Positions 1 to 11,155 of a DNA stretch of 64,000 nucleotides are shown piece after piece. Where the stretch lies: the NCBI RefSeq assembly GCF_000227115.2, contig NC_016481.1, forward strand, positions 1,133,259 to 1,197,258, given 5' to 3'. Position 1 is the first letter of the stretch. Every line of letters starts with the position of its first letter. Both the position numbers and the translations under genes were made by a program. The notes under the pieces are model-generated. The model saw nothing but the letters and a program-made list of their open reading frames with translations. It ran no database searches and was not told the origin of the DNA. Source of the stretch: Naumovozyma dairenensis CBS 421. Taxonomy: Eukaryota > Ascomycota > Saccharomycetes > Saccharomycetales > Saccharomycetaceae.

Positions 1-1
1 G

Positions 2-1615
2 TTAAACCTTGCGATATGTTTTTTTTCCACTTGAAATAATATTATGATCAGTGGTTGCGTCTAATTTACTCCTGAAAATACCATTTGCATTTCTATCATG
101 ACTTTGTTGGGACGTACGATCAGTATTATCTTCTTCTGATTCTTTGATGTTGGACATTGGCTGTATATTTTTAGTATTATCTTTAAAAGTCATAGATGAT
201 GATCTAGACAGTGACGATGCTGGTATATGTGAGGATGAAGATGATGATGCTAGATTTCCATTTTCCTTTTCCAAAAGACTCTTATATTTTGTAAAATTTC
301 TTTGAAATGAAGTGTTCCTAATTCTTGGTTTATTTTTATTTATTAATAATTTCTTTTCATCTTCCTTTTGTACTTCATTTAAATATGTCCTTGATATTTC
401 TCTTATGGATACTGTTCGATGGTTATTGTGGTTAACATGATTATGGCGATATAGATGGGTATTATGAGTTAAAGAACCGTACGATTTCGGCGTTATGTTT
501 GTTTGTTTTTCGGTAGTGTCTTTTAATTGTTTCATCTCTTGTTCCATATTCAAAAAATTTTCAAATAATGCAGCTTTATCTTTAACTTTTTTTGAATTTC
601 TTAAGTGATTGATTGGATCTTCTTTGGTTTTATTATTATTAGTTTCCTTTGAGTTCTGTTCAATGTATTTTTTATTGGTAACAATTGGTTCTGCTTCTAT
701 AGTTTTATCGATCTGTAATTTTAGTACCACCTCATTTGAATCTTTCTCTAAAGTGTCATTCGGTGTATTGACAACGTTACTATTATTATTATTTTTGCCA
801 TTATTGTCTTTATTGTTTTGCTTCATCGTAGAAGTATCATCACATTCCTCATTTGTTATATTCCATTCTTCATCATCTGAGAATAAAGTGGAAGTAGTAG
901 AGGATCTTGAATGATTTGAATGAGATGAAGTATTTATAATTGGTGTAGGTGAATTTTCTTCCGTTTCATCATACAATAAGACTGAGTGTAGATAATCACT
1001 TTTATTTTGAGGGTGCTTTTGATTCACATCTGGTTTAGTTTGTTCTTTTGTAGATATTTCTTCATGATTGATGAAATTCCTTATACCGTTCAAAATTTTG
1101 AAATATTTCAAAGTATCTTTGGCAAAGCTATTATTATTATTATTATTACTATTCGATTCTTCCTGAATCCCATTATCATTATTGTCTTCCAGAAGTTTCG
1201 TATGGCTAGTGTCTTCGTTGTTTTCACCTAGTTGGAAATGTTTTTGAATATAATGCATTGTTTTAATTATTGAGATTTCATTCTCATTTTCACAGTTTAT
1301 CAAAGAAGACAAAGAACCATTGGATTTGTAATCATCTAAGATATGGAATGTGTCAAATATTAACTTCTTAGTCCAAAGTTTAGCTAAATTATTACTCGTG
1401 TTCGTATTTGTGTTCTTACTGCTATTGGTATTATGATAGTAATTCTTATAGACTACACTTTCGTTAGCCAATATTCGTAATAAATTACAAGTCTTGGCAA
1501 GATTTTGGAGATCACTCATTTGTAATTGTAGTAGTATTTTAAATATAACATTTAAAGGAAGTTCTGTCAATGAACGTTGTTTAGTTGTATCCATCTTAGT
1601 GTTGCCTATATTCAT
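2..1615 (-). CDS. MFB1: F-box protein, MFB1-like
   Basis: The 537-residue protein has an F-box-like segment near its N-terminus (about residues 19-60, beginning LPLNVIFKILLQL). F-box proteins bind Skp1 and act as SCF ubiquitin-ligase receptors; S. cerevisiae Mfb1 is instead a mitochondria-associated F-box protein involved in mitochondrial network organisation. The rest is low complexity: Asn tracts encoded by AAT repeats (about residues 157-162), Ser-rich stretches and basic patches, with no clear second domain. The gene is complete; its stop codon lies four bases from the window edge. The name rests on position, divergent from GTB1 as in S. cerevisiae, and on the F-box. The protein is longer than S. 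cerevisiae Mfb1 (about 465 residues as I recall). The related F-box gene UCC1 (YLR224W) is an alternative, because that locus is in the sister WGD region. Confidence 0.7.
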   Translation of the reverse strand: MNIGNTKMDTTKQRSLTELPLNVIFKILLQLQMSDLQNLAKTCNLLRILANESVVYKNYYHNTNSSKNTNTNTSNNLAKLWTKKLIFDTFHILDDYKSNGSLSSLINCENENEISIIKTMHYIQKHFQLGENNEDTSHTKLLEDNNDNGIQEESNSNNNNNNSFAKDTLKYFKILNGIRNFINHEEISTKEQTKPDVNQKHPQNKSDYLHSVLLYDETEENSPTPIINTSSHSNHSRSSTTSTLFSDDEEWNITNEECDDTSTMKQNNKDNNGKNNNNSNVVNTPNDTLEKDSNEVVLKLQIDKTIEAEPIVTNKKYIEQNSKETNNNKTKEDPINHLRNSKKVKDKAALFENFLNMEQEMKQLKDTTEKQTNITPKSYGSLTHNTHLYRHNHVNHNNHRTVSIREISRTYLNEVQKEDEKKLLINKNKPRIRNTSFQRNFTKYKSLLEKENGNLASSSSSSHIPASSLSRSSSMTFKDNTKNIQPMSNIKESEEDNTDRTSQQSHDRNANGIFRSKLDATTDHNIISSGKKTYRKV

Positions 1616-2925
1616 AATTTCTTTGAGATAGTACTGATAATTTTCAGGAGATTGGCTCTTTTGATGGCTTTTTATTAGATGTATATCAATTGAATATATA
1701 TTCTCTAACTACTCTTAAGTGATCTTTCCCTTCTCAATGGTACTCGGTCCGTTTGAATGTTTCAAGATCCAGGTCTCTGTATCCTTGTTAGCCTTAGTAC
1801 CTAAGTTTACGTATAACCTAATCTTAATATGTTGTGATGGGATCTATAAGCTAAGCTCTTGTTATTCTAAATATCCCATAGTATATCCCCCGTTCCCGTC
1901 TTTTCCCGATGCTATCCCGACGGTCCCCGGGCAATAGCGACAGAACAGTCAAACGGCAGTCGGGGGGCCCATCCATCCATCCATCCATTCATCGTCTAGT
2001 TAGTTAGCTCTCCAAAAAGAAGAAGAAGAAGAAAGATCGTCAACCATGGGAATTTAGCATTTACTTTCTCAGGGAAATCGCAGCTGTAAGGAGTAGTACT
2101 TGTCTTAAAAAAAAAGTTGAGCAATGTGCGAGGCCTTTCTATCATTACACATACCTCAAGGTTTTCTAGAGAGGAAAAAATAGAGATAGAGAAGATAGAG
2201 AAATGAAACATTGAACTTAATTGTATATATTTCATCTATATTTACATGAGTTCGTGAAATAGAAAAGTAAATAGGGACTTCATCGTACACCTCTTCGTTG
2301 TTCTCCTACAACTGAGATACTAAAAAACTTGTTGGGACCGTTCGTTGACTCCAGCAAACCTCATAAGTAATTTTTTACAACAAGCTCTTTTCAACGCATT
2401 ATTAGCAACCTTTCCTTGACTGGTAGTATCTTTCTTGTTTAGGATCACAGTTTGCCAAGGTTTGTGTCTCCAGCGTTACCTACCTACTTCTTTGAAACTA
2501 AGCAGAAAACAGAGACGTAGATAAATCATTTCTGGATAATATAAAGGATAGCATTACACACCGATCACATATTTCTCAGTATTACTTAACCAACCAATAA
2601 AAATGATTATGGCCTTCAGATTAGTTTTCTATAAAGTAGTTTACATATAGTTTGATCTCTATCTTAATTTCCTTTCACTTGGATACAAGACATGTGTCAC
2701 ATATTCCCTCCCCTTCAAATTGCGCGTGTGAGTGGGCGTGAAACAGTTTGGGAAGTTATAATGACACTTTTATTCAAATAAACTTAAAGAATGAATTGAT
2801 TTACTTCCAAATTATGAAGGACTGAACTGTTTTAATCACAGATCCCTGCCTTGCCTTACTCTCATTCCTACATACATCATCTGATCTATCAATCCCGATA
2901 ACAGAAAGCCTCCCTCTACACAATC
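1616..2925. other. MFB1-GTB1 divergent intergenic region
   Basis: This 1.3 kb shared promoter region holds a (CCAT)5 run at 1969-1988 next to a short G/C-rich stretch (1887-1970). A TATA-like element with an ATG (2602) opens only a 15-codon frame. The ORFs here look like chance reading frames and I see no gene. Confidence 0.6.
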
Positions 2926-5049
2926 ATGAAGTTATCTCCAACGTCGTCATTCTTAACAATAAGTTTGATATTATCAGTTGTTATTGTAAAGGGAACGAAA
3001 ATACTTGGCATATCACCAAATTTAGAAAAACTATATGAAAATAATAGGGTAATCTCGACTAATAAATGGAAGTGTCTAAATAATCCCGAGATTGAAATAA
3101 ATTGGGATCAAATTAATGATAATATATGTGATTGTCCTGATGGATCTGATGAACCTGGTACATTTGCTTGTAATTTGGAATCATCATCATCATCATCGTT
3201 ATTTTACTGTGAGAATGATGGATTCATCCCCAGATTCATATCTAAAAGCAAAGTTATGGATGGTGTCTGTGATTGTTGTGATTGTTCAGATGAAGCATTG
3301 TTACCGTCATCAATTCCATTATCTAAGACAAGCATTTGTCCCGATTTAAAAGATGAGTTTGACAAATTACTATCTATTGAATTAGAAAACTATAGCAATA
3401 GTAAAGATAAGTTACTTAAATTATTCAAGAAGTATGACATGGATTTTACAAGTTTAGATCAAACAAAGGATATGGGAAATCAAAATGGAAATGAGAATGG
3501 CTTATTAGAAAAAGAAAAGTTGATTGCTGAATTGAACAAATTGGAAGCGGACTCGATTAGACATAACAATTTATTATCACAAGAGAAGGAAAACTATTTA
3601 AACAAGTTACAATTAAACAATCCTATATTATATGATTTTGAACAAAAGATTAATTCCAAATTATTAATTGAGTTGACGAATTCCACAATGATTCAAATAA
3701 TCCAAGTTAGTAGTGCATTTAACGATATAATGAAAATTCTTGATGAGTTAACTTTATCGTATTCTAATTCCATGAATGATCGTGTCGTTAATAATAATGT
3801 TGACAAATATTTTGATTTATCACGTAGCATCCAAATGAATAAAATCAATGCGAACCCCGAAAGTGATGAAGATTTAAGAGTTCAATTCCTTAAATATTTT
3901 GAAGATGAATTACCAAATTTGATTGAGTTTAAGAAAATTGAGAATGATGTCAAATATAATGTTAATAAAGCTGCGTTTGTTAAAGGGTTAATTAGGGGTA
4001 AAGCTGAATATACTGAAACTTTATTCAATTTAATTAATCAATTTTCAGAAATTATGATTGATATTACTGAAAATTATAATGTTAATTTCCAAGATCAAGG
4101 TGTTAAAATTGCTGTGGATTCCTTTAAAAATTATTTGACTAAATATGAATCTACCTTAGGATTGAAAAGAATTGAAATGCCAAAAAATTTAGAAGATGAA
4201 TTCGATAAATTAATTAACTTCCTTGAGAAAGCCCTTCCTGTTTTATTTCACTCCAACAATGATGATGATGATGATAAAAATAATGAAGCGAATGAGTATT
4301 CACATCTTTTAAACAATGGTGATGCGAATAATGGCCAAATTGTCGATACGTCCGATTTATTGTCATTGAAGAAACAAATCAAATCCCATGAAAAGAAAAT
4401 CATGAAATTACAAGCGAACACCTTAAAGAAAAAAGAATTATTAGCTAAATTAGAGCAAAGGTTGATACGCAGTACTATGCATGAAGAGAAAGAGAAAGAG
4501 AAAGAAATGAATGCAATGGATCAAACTTTATTAGATATATTGAACGATTTAATGATTAAGATAGGATCCGACAAAATCATTGACACTGTATTAGATAATT
4601 ATAAGTATGAAGTGACTATAAATCCAAAATTACCGGGATCAATTTTCCAATCAGAAATGAAAAATGATAAAAATGTTGTTAAGATTGGTGAATTGCAATC
4701 TGTTAAACTAGATAAAAAACTGAATTTACAAAAATATATTGAACATCTTAAGATTGTTTATCCAGAAAGTAGTCTGATATCGCATTTGATGAATGAGACA
4801 ACGACGAAGAAGGGAGATTTAGAAATAGATTATTTGTTTGGAAATTTACCAGATATTAACAATGGACTTGTCTTAGAGTATGGGAATGGTCAGCAATGTT
4901 GGAATGGTCCAAAAAGATCAGCATCTCTTTTTATTAAATGTGGTACTGAATTCGAGTTGCATAATGTATATGAGGCTACTAAATGTAGGTATGTGTTTGA
5001 TGCTAGTGGCCCTATAGGTTGTTATCCAAATTTTGAATACTCACCGTAA
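2926..5049 (+). CDS. GTB1: Glucosidase II beta subunit
   Basis: Gtb1 is the regulatory subunit of ER glucosidase II, which with the catalytic alpha subunit (Rot2) trims the two inner glucoses from N-glycans during quality control. The 707-residue protein starts with a hydrophobic signal peptide (residues 1-23). An LDL-receptor-A-like Cys-rich region follows (about 48-140), with motifs CDCPDGSDE and CDCCDCSDE typical of this family. The middle is a long charged coiled-coil region with an acidic Asp run near residue 445. The C-terminal MRH (mannose-6-phosphate receptor homology) lectin domain has paired Cys and the segment YGNGQQCWNGPKRS. I see no HDEL-type retention signal at the C-terminus. 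Length and position match S. cerevisiae YDR221W (702 residues). The MRH domain should recognise mannose on the glycan. Confidence 0.93.
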   Translation: MKLSPTSSFLTISLILSVVIVKGTKILGISPNLEKLYENNRVISTNKWKCLNNPEIEINWDQINDNICDCPDGSDEPGTFACNLESSSSSSLFYCENDGFIPRFISKSKVMDGVCDCCDCSDEALLPSSIPLSKTSICPDLKDEFDKLLSIELENYSNSKDKLLKLFKKYDMDFTSLDQTKDMGNQNGNENGLLEKEKLIAELNKLEADSIRHNNLLSQEKENYLNKLQLNNPILYDFEQKINSKLLIELTNSTMIQIIQVSSAFNDIMKILDELTLSYSNSMNDRVVNNNVDKYFDLSRSIQMNKINANPESDEDLRVQFLKYFEDELPNLIEFKKIENDVKYNVNKAAFVKGLIRGKAEYTETLFNLINQFSEIMIDITENYNVNFQDQGVKIAVDSFKNYLTKYESTLGLKRIEMPKNLEDEFDKLINFLEKALPVLFHSNNDDDDDKNNEANEYSHLLNNGDANNGQIVDTSDLLSLKKQIKSHEKKIMKLQANTLKKKELLAKLEQRLIRSTMHEEKEKEKEMNAMDQTLLDILNDLMIKIGSDKIIDTVLDNYKYEVTINPKLPGSIFQSEMKNDKNVVKIGELQSVKLDKKLNLQKYIEHLKIVYPESSLISHLMNETTTKKGDLEIDYLFGNLPDINNGLVLEYGNGQQCWNGPKRSASLFIKCGTEFELHNVYEATKCRYVFDASGPIGCYPNFEYSP

Positions 5050-5532
5050 ACCGGCAGCCTCCCATTAATCTTCTACGCTGCAATTAATATTGATATATAC
5101 CTGAGCTAGAACATTGTATGTACGTATGTATCGTATATTCATTATAAAGCTCTGTAAAATAGACTGATATTAAAACCATTTTGTTTATAGATTTGCAAAG
5201 TAGAAATGAAAACTTATCTTACGTATATATAATAAAGTAGTAATTTCGTTATATTTGCCGGGTGCTTTTTTTCCAATGCCTGTTTAAATTTCTTATGCAA
5301 TTTAACCGCCGAACCTCCAGTCGTCAGAGTTTCGAGCATTCTAATAAAGAGATGCATCTGGAAAAGATATATCTAGAGTAAATATCAAAACAAGTAACAG
5401 AGTATATCTTTTTTAATAGGTCAACAGCTATCGGTATTTACAAGTTTAGGGCATTTTAGTATTATTATTATTCTCTCTCTATCTGTCTCGCTTAATGTTA
5501 ACATAATAAATACCTAGAAGAAAGATAAAACA
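5050..5532. other. Intergenic, GTB1 to YDR222W-like gene
   Basis: AT-rich spacer holding the GTB1 3' end and the downstream promoter. A T/C-rich pyrimidine run near 5473-5490 and an A-rich leader precede the start codon. Nothing else is recognisable. Confidence 0.5.
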
Positions 5533-5617
5533 ATGTCTGGTTCCAAAACTGATAAAACCAAGTTTCTTCCTGTGAGAACTGTAAATCCAAACGATCCAGT
5601 CGTAAATAATGAAGACA

Positions 5618-5653
<36 letters not shown>

Positions 5654-6858
5654 GGAGTTATACATTGATCAATGATTATTCCGCTTTAGAAATCTTTTGC
5701 GCATCAAAACGTTCTCATTCTAGTGGTAAAAATAAGACGACATCTTTATTGAAATCATTAAAACCACCTTCAATTGACACTAGGGTTGAAACAGAAACGT
5801 TATATTTTACAGATTTGAATAATAATGTATGTGGATTTGTTCAAATTTTATATTCTAATGTGATGGGAGGAATTTATAAAGGGTTTCAAATGAACTTTAA
5901 AATGTTTGAAACAAACGAATCCCAAGTAAAATTCTCCATTTGGGAATCAATTAAGATTCCTAATGTGGTTACATTTGATAAATTTAGTATTGTGAGTGAT
6001 ATAATTACTTTCCAGATCATACCGAATGGACCAAGATCAGAGAAGAATAATAATAAGAATAAAGGGTGTTCTTTAGGGAAATTATTGATTATTGTTAATT
6101 TACCTCATGGTGAAAACACGAGTGATCTACAAATTAATTTGAAAGTTGATTTATATCAAGGTTTCAAGATGAATCCTGATGGGACAAGTTATTTTCTTGA
6201 TAAATCAATTCATCGGAATGATCAATCTCGTGAGAATGTTAAATCAAGTAGATACTTAAGGCATGTTTTTGTACCAAGAGGTATATGTGAGGGTACAATT
6301 TCATATAAGGATAAAGCAACTAATAAATCTTTTGATTTTGATTTTGAGAAGGTTCCAGTTTGTTATTTGGATGCAGTACAAGGTATGGTACCAAATAAAG
6401 CTGCAAGTAAATGGAACTTTATGACATTTCAAAGTTTAACTTATTCAATTTTATTATTAGAATATACAACGACTAGGGATTTCAAATATGGAACCGTCAC
6501 GACGTGGGCAATCTCAAGAGATGAGGAAATTATTTCTATTGGTTCTCAAGTAAATAATACAAATATTGTTAAATTCAAATCAACGATTTTAGATAAGGAG
6601 ACTGGATGGGAATATCCCAGTGCCATTAAATTCAATCTTTTTTTGCATGATGATGCAGACGCTAATGATAAATTTGAGGAAGATAATTTGAATCTAGTTA
6701 ATAGATATGATATATTTCATGAATTACCAAGTATAGTTAAAAATATTGCCTCAGAATTTGTTCATATAAACCCATATCTATATCAATATTGTCAACGGTC
6801 CAAATTTAGAAATGAAGAAGGTATATCTATTGTTGAAAGTACTTTTATAAGTCGGTAG
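5533..6858 (+). CDS. SVF1-like protein, YDR222W/YLR225C family
   Basis: The 441-residue protein matches the Svf1-like family by position and by sequence character: a beta-rich, lipocalin-like protein with segments such as NVCGFVQILYSNVMGGIYKGFQ and the later KWNFMTFQSLTYSILLLEYTT. S. cerevisiae YDR222W and its WGD paralog YLR225C are uncharacterised; Svf1 itself acts in oxidative-stress survival and sphingolipid handling. Near the N-terminus is a run of about 12 Asn encoded by an AAT microsatellite (5617-5652), which probably lengthens the protein over the S. cerevisiae version (about 415 residues). No signal peptide or membrane segment is visible. The biochemical role is unknown. Confidence 0.8.
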
Positions 6859-7357
6859 GTTAAATTTTCGAAATATTCGAAGATATATATAACGCTAATA
6901 TTGGGGATATGATATAATATGATAAGATATGATATTTTTTATGTTATTAAGAACATAAATCTATAATCTAAATAACCCTAGAAAGTCATATGTACGTTAC
7001 ATTGAATATAGTATATTATAGTAATATTTATGGTCTAATTGTAATTTGATATAATTCGAAGGCAAGGAAGAAATGGAGCGATAACGACGATTTAGAAAAG
7101 TACCGTTTTTTTTGGTATCCTCTTGTGCGTTTTTCGTTTTGCTACTCCATCTTTCTTCTTTGTTTTTGCGGTTTAAGATAATATATGAAATAAATAATTA
7201 AGGAATGATATTTCTCGATTATACTTGTTTTTTGTTAACAGTGGTATGAATTACAATGTATTTTTCTTTCTGTAATGGAATAAGATGCAAATGCAGGATG
7301 TAAATGTTACTTTATAAGAGACAGTAAATGGTAGTTGGAGTGGACTTATAAAGTAGA
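6859..7357. other. Convergent intergenic region
   Basis: This 3'-to-3' spacer lies between the SVF1-like gene and CCC1. It is AT-rich, with irregular GATATAATATGATAAG-type repeats near 6905-6935 that probably serve as polyadenylation signals. No gene is seen. Confidence 0.5.
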
Positions 7358-8314
7358 TTAACCTAGTAATTTAACAAAGAACCAAGCTGCAGCTGCAGCT
7401 ACACCACCCACAGTCATCATTTCAACACCTTCACCGATCTTTCTTGGGAAAGTAGAAACATCCCCCATTGAAATTTGAGCCTTAAAATACCCAAAGAGGA
7501 ATAAAGTCACAGCCATAACTATTATAGAATATATCAATCCTTGATGAACACTCGTCACAAAGAAATAAGGAAACAATGGTACAAACCCACCTATTAGATA
7601 CCCACCTCCTATGGTCATTGCACTTATAAATTGTCTATTCTCAGCAGGTTCCTCTAATCCCTTCCCATATCTAACAACGAAATCTAACATAAGATCTGGA
7701 TTTGATTGTAAATCTTTAATGAAAGATAATATAGTTTCTTCAGAAAAATCCGGATTAATTTGAATCAAAATATCTTCCACTTCATGATAAATTAAATTTT
7801 GATTTTCAAAAATCTTTCTACGTTCTTGTTTAACTTCAGCATGATAATAGTCAGATTCACTCTTGGCACCTAAATAACCACCAAGACCCATTGATATGGC
7901 TCCAGATATTAATTCTGCGAACCCACCCGTAATGACTAATTTAGAATCACCTAGTGAAGATAACCCTGCGGTAAGAGCGAATGGGACAGTTAAACCGTCA
8001 CTTAGACCTATGATTAGATCACTTATCATTCTTGGATCTAGAGAATCGAAGATACCAACGTTTGAATCGTTATTGTTTGAAGATCTTGAAGAATCGACAT
8101 CGTAGTTTAATGATTTTGTTGAGGGGCTAAGTCCTTGTTCTAAATCTGGTTGTTGACCAAGATTATTACTATTATTATTGTTGTTATCATTATTAGTGGT
8201 TATTGAACCGTATGAGGATGTATTTTGAGTTTGCTGTTGTTGAGTATTGTTCTTATTATCAGCATTTGATGAGATAACTTTCACTACTGCATTTTTTAAA
8301 GCTACGATAGACAT
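7358..8314 (-). CDS. CCC1: Vacuolar Fe2+/Mn2+ transporter
   Basis: Ccc1 of the VIT1 family moves iron and manganese from cytosol into the vacuole, protecting against iron toxicity. The 318-residue protein has a polar, Gln/Asn-rich N-terminal tail (residues 1-90). The family core begins at about residue 95 with SDLIIGLSDGLTVPFALTAG and GAISMGLGGYLGAKSE. Next is the cytosolic helical, Glu-rich metal-binding segment (about 155-215, with EVKQERRK and EVEDIL), then three more membrane helices to the C-terminus (VAAAAAWFFVKLLG). Its length is close to S. cerevisiae Ccc1 (322 residues). In S. cerevisiae CCC1 is on chromosome XII beside the YDR222W paralog YLR225C; here it occupies the sister locus, where S. 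cerevisiae has CRF1. Confidence 0.95.
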   Translation of the reverse strand: MSIVALKNAVVKVISSNADNKNNTQQQQTQNTSSYGSITTNNDNNNNNSNNLGQQPDLEQGLSPSTKSLNYDVDSSRSSNNNDSNVGIFDSLDPRMISDLIIGLSDGLTVPFALTAGLSSLGDSKLVITGGFAELISGAISMGLGGYLGAKSESDYYHAEVKQERRKIFENQNLIYHEVEDILIQINPDFSEETILSFIKDLQSNPDLMLDFVVRYGKGLEEPAENRQFISAMTIGGGYLIGGFVPLFPYFFVTSVHQGLIYSIIVMAVTLFLFGYFKAQISMGDVSTFPRKIGEGVEMMTVGGVAAAAAWFFVKLLG

Positions 8315-10238
8315 TTGAGTTGTGTATTTCGAATTGCTTATTTGTATGATGGGAGGTCTATGGTGTATGATTTGAGTTACTGACTAGTGTCCTGGTTTTT
8401 TGTATAGTTTTTTTGTTATACAATTGTATTTTCCTCGAATGCCAGCGTGCGTATTAGCGATGCGTTTGAAACTTTTCTTATGTGAGTGAAGTTTAATTTA
8501 CTGGAATGAACGAAAATATACACTGATGACAAATGCTTTGCAAGTGGAGATAATGGAACGAAAATAACGGTTTGTAATTAAAGAGTATTATACTATACGT
8601 ATTTATGTCAAATGGTTTCTCCAAGTTCAGTTCAGTTCAGTTCAGTTCAGTCAAGTTTATAACCTCTGGTTTCCTGCTTACAAATTACTGTTTTGTCTGG
8701 CAATGAATGAATGAATGGGGGGATTTTAATGTGAGAGGACTGTTTTGTTTTTTCTTAGTGGAAATTTGTGATATAATTGATTGTCTTGAAGTTCAAGCCC
8801 CCACGGGCCTCATGTTGTGCGGGGATCTATTGTTTTTAACGACTTTTATGAAAATTGTGTCTTGGCTTCTCCAAGATATTCTGAGGAAAGGGAATATCCC
8901 CCACCAGTGTTTTTGCCTCCCCACCGTTAAGACCACCCCATTTCCTCGGGGGCTCTCACGGCGGCAAAAAAAGAACTGGCCCGGAGTGGCTAAGCCAATC
9001 ATAATGAAGAACATTACTAATTGTAAAGACAAAGCCAGGGTAACACTTTCCAGTTCCTATTTCTCTTCTCTTTTGTGACGTTGATAATATATATACGTAT
9101 ATAGCATAGCTTGTTTTATAATATAGTACATACGTAGAGCCTTTAAAGACCCTTTCTTCTAAGCAGTCCTTTTAATAGGGTTAGCACTACCGTTGTGAGA
9201 GTAAGCTCTGTCTTTGTCAAAGTGTCGCTGTCGCTGTCGCTTCTATTCAGATGACAACACGTCTAGTACAATATTTAACTGCATCTGTCTTTACACTTTG
9301 GGGTCGTGCATCTATCCACTCTCACTTGTTATTTTACCTACTAATCCACTCCGAGAGAGCTCTCCTCTACCAATTCCAACACCCCTAGATATAGCTCGTG
9401 GAAATCTTGCAGCGAAAGTTCAGGGTGGAGCAATGTTCATGTAATAATCAGGTATTCGCTCACACACCATTTATTATGTGAATGTATCCTATATATTTTT
9501 ATGTAGTCTATATAACCTTTCTTTAAATGGGGCGTTCATTGTTGTCACTACTCTGTAAAAATTGTCTGACTACAAAATAAATTTCAGTTTAAAAAAATGA
9601 TCGTTTTTGTTTATTTTTCGATTTTTAATATTAAGTTTACTCTATTTTTTGGAAACTCTCTAATATTAAAAATTTAGTTAACGTAAAATAAATAAAAAAC
9701 TGTATTTATTTGTAACAATTGTCAAAAAAATGTTAGAAGGAAAAGATTCCGGTTCAAGATTGATTAGCTATCTTAACGTTTTATTATATGACACGTATAG
9801 AGTACATAATAAAGACCAAGTAAACGAATTGAAGTGACAAATTTTCTTGGTTTTATTTTTTATCGGAGGTACCTATCTTTAAACAAAACTGAAAAGAGGA
9901 ATTAGGAAAAAAAAAAGTTAGTTTCTTTGGTTGTAATAGTGTGTTAATTATAAACCATTTAATATGTAGACTAGAATATATATATATAATATATATAAAG
10001 ATATATTATCTTTCATTAAATACAATTGTGATACAACTTTCATTTTAATTCAAAATGAAAATGAAAAAAAAATAATTTCAGAATAGATAACCTTCCGACC
10101 CTGCTGTTTCTAGTTTCTCTCCTTAAATCTAATTTAAAAACAGACAAATAAAAAACTACCTCTTCCATTAGCATTTCACCTGAATTCACAGAACATATCC
10201 TGTTTTTCCAATGTTATTTTTATCATTTTTTATCTCAA
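8315..10238. other. CCC1-HTB1 intergenic region
   Basis: This 1.9 kb spacer lies between the CCC1 start and the HTB1 stop. It contains a (GTTCA)5 run (8625-8649), a comparatively G/C-rich block (about 8790-9000), a (GTCGCT)3 run (9224-9241) and a very AT-rich segment (9560-10230) at the HTB1 3' side. The 123-codon frame at 8707-9078 has no recognisable protein features. I see no remnant of the CRF1 gene found at this position in S. cerevisiae. Confidence 0.5.
8625..8649. repeat. (GTTCA)5 microsatellite
   Basis: Five perfect tandem copies of the 5-bp unit, upstream of CCC1. Confidence 0.95.
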
Positions 10239-10640
10239 TTAAGCTTGAGTAGTGGAAGAATATTTAGTAACAGCTCTAGTACCTTCAGAGACAGCATGTT
10301 TGGCCAATTCACCAGGTAAGATCAATCTAACAGCAGTTTGAATTTCTCTAGCTGATATGGTAGATTTCTTGTTATAAGCAGCCAATTTAGAAGCTTCTGT
10401 GGCAATTCTTTCAAAGATATCATTAACGAATGAATTTAGGATAGACATTGATTTTTGAGAAATACCTGTATCTGGATGTGTTTGCTTTAAGACTTTGTAA
10501 ATGTATGAAGAATATGTTTCCTTTCTGACTTTAGTTCTCTTTTTAATACCTTCAGTGGCAGTAGAAGTTTTCTTGGCGGCTGGTTTCTTTTCAGCTGGAG
10601 CTTTAGAAGCAGCAGGTTTCTTTTCGGCTTTAGATGACAT
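10239..10640 (-). CDS. HTB1: Histone H2B
   Basis: H2B pairs with H2A in the nucleosome core. The 133-residue protein has the Lys/Ala-rich N-terminal tail, then the histone fold starting [20 protein letters not shown] and containing [18 protein letters not shown]. It ends [11 protein letters not shown], whose Lys is the conserved C-terminal monoubiquitination site (Lys123 in S. cerevisiae). The length is nearly identical to S. cerevisiae H2B (131 residues). The gene is divergent from HTA1 and shares an 842-bp control region, the standard yeast arrangement for coordinated S-phase expression. Only one of the two usual H2A/H2B loci is in this window, so HTB1 rather than HTB2 is chosen by position. 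Confidence 0.98.
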   Translation of the reverse strand: MSSKAEKKPAASKAPAEKKPAAKKTSTATEGIKKRTKVRKETYSSYIYKVLKQTHPDTGISQKSMSILNSFVNDIFERIATEASKLAAYNKKSTISAREIQTAVRLILPGELAKHAVSEGTRAVTKYSSTTQA

Positions 10641-10967
10641 TATTATTATTATTTATGTGTGTGAGTGTGAGTGTGAGTGGACCAATGATTTATTCGGTTT
10701 ATCCCTAAATGAAATGAAATTCAGTTAACGGAATATGAAAAGACGATATCATTTCTGCAATTGATCTCTTATATACATTTCATTTTTGTAACGTTATTTT
10801 TTGTTATCAACGAACGAACGATACTGTATTGACAGTTCCCAGTCAAAACCTTTGAAGTCAATAGAAAGAAAACATCTTACTTACTGTAATTAGTGTTTTT
10901 TCCCTTCGCGTGCTGAAACCTTCACGCATTCAGAGCTCCTATGTAGGTGGTTTATTATGTAGTAGGC

Positions 10968-10983
10968 GCGAAATTCTGGGAAC
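10968..10983 (-). promoter_or_regulatory. Histone UAS element (Spt10-type)
   Basis: On the minus strand the site reads GTTCC-N6-TTCGC, a full match to the histone UAS consensus. It lies between the divergent histone genes. Confidence 0.75.
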
Positions 10984-11139
10984 AGAGGGAGGGGGAATGG
11001 TGGCGATGTGGAAAATTTCCCCATTGGGCCTTTGAGTAATTATCCATAGTTAAGAATCATGTCGCGTTCTTTTGAAATCTGATGTTCTCGCGCGTTAAAG
11101 GAATTCATAGATGGTATTCCCATTTTTTCATAGGAATGT

Positions 11140-11155
11140 GTGAAATTCAAGGAAT
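11140..11155 (-). promoter_or_regulatory. Histone UAS element (Spt10-type)
   Basis: On the minus strand it reads ATTCC-N6-TTCAC, a second full consensus match about 170 bp from the first and in the same orientation. Confidence 0.72.

Noticed and set aside
2560..2650. TATA-like element with ATG at 2602 suggesting a small gene or first exon
   Set aside because: The frame is only 15 codons and lacks a 5' splice consensus.
8707..9078. 123-codon plus-strand frame in the CCC1-HTB1 spacer
   Set aside because: Odd composition, overlapping opposite-strand frame, no recognisable motif; likely chance.
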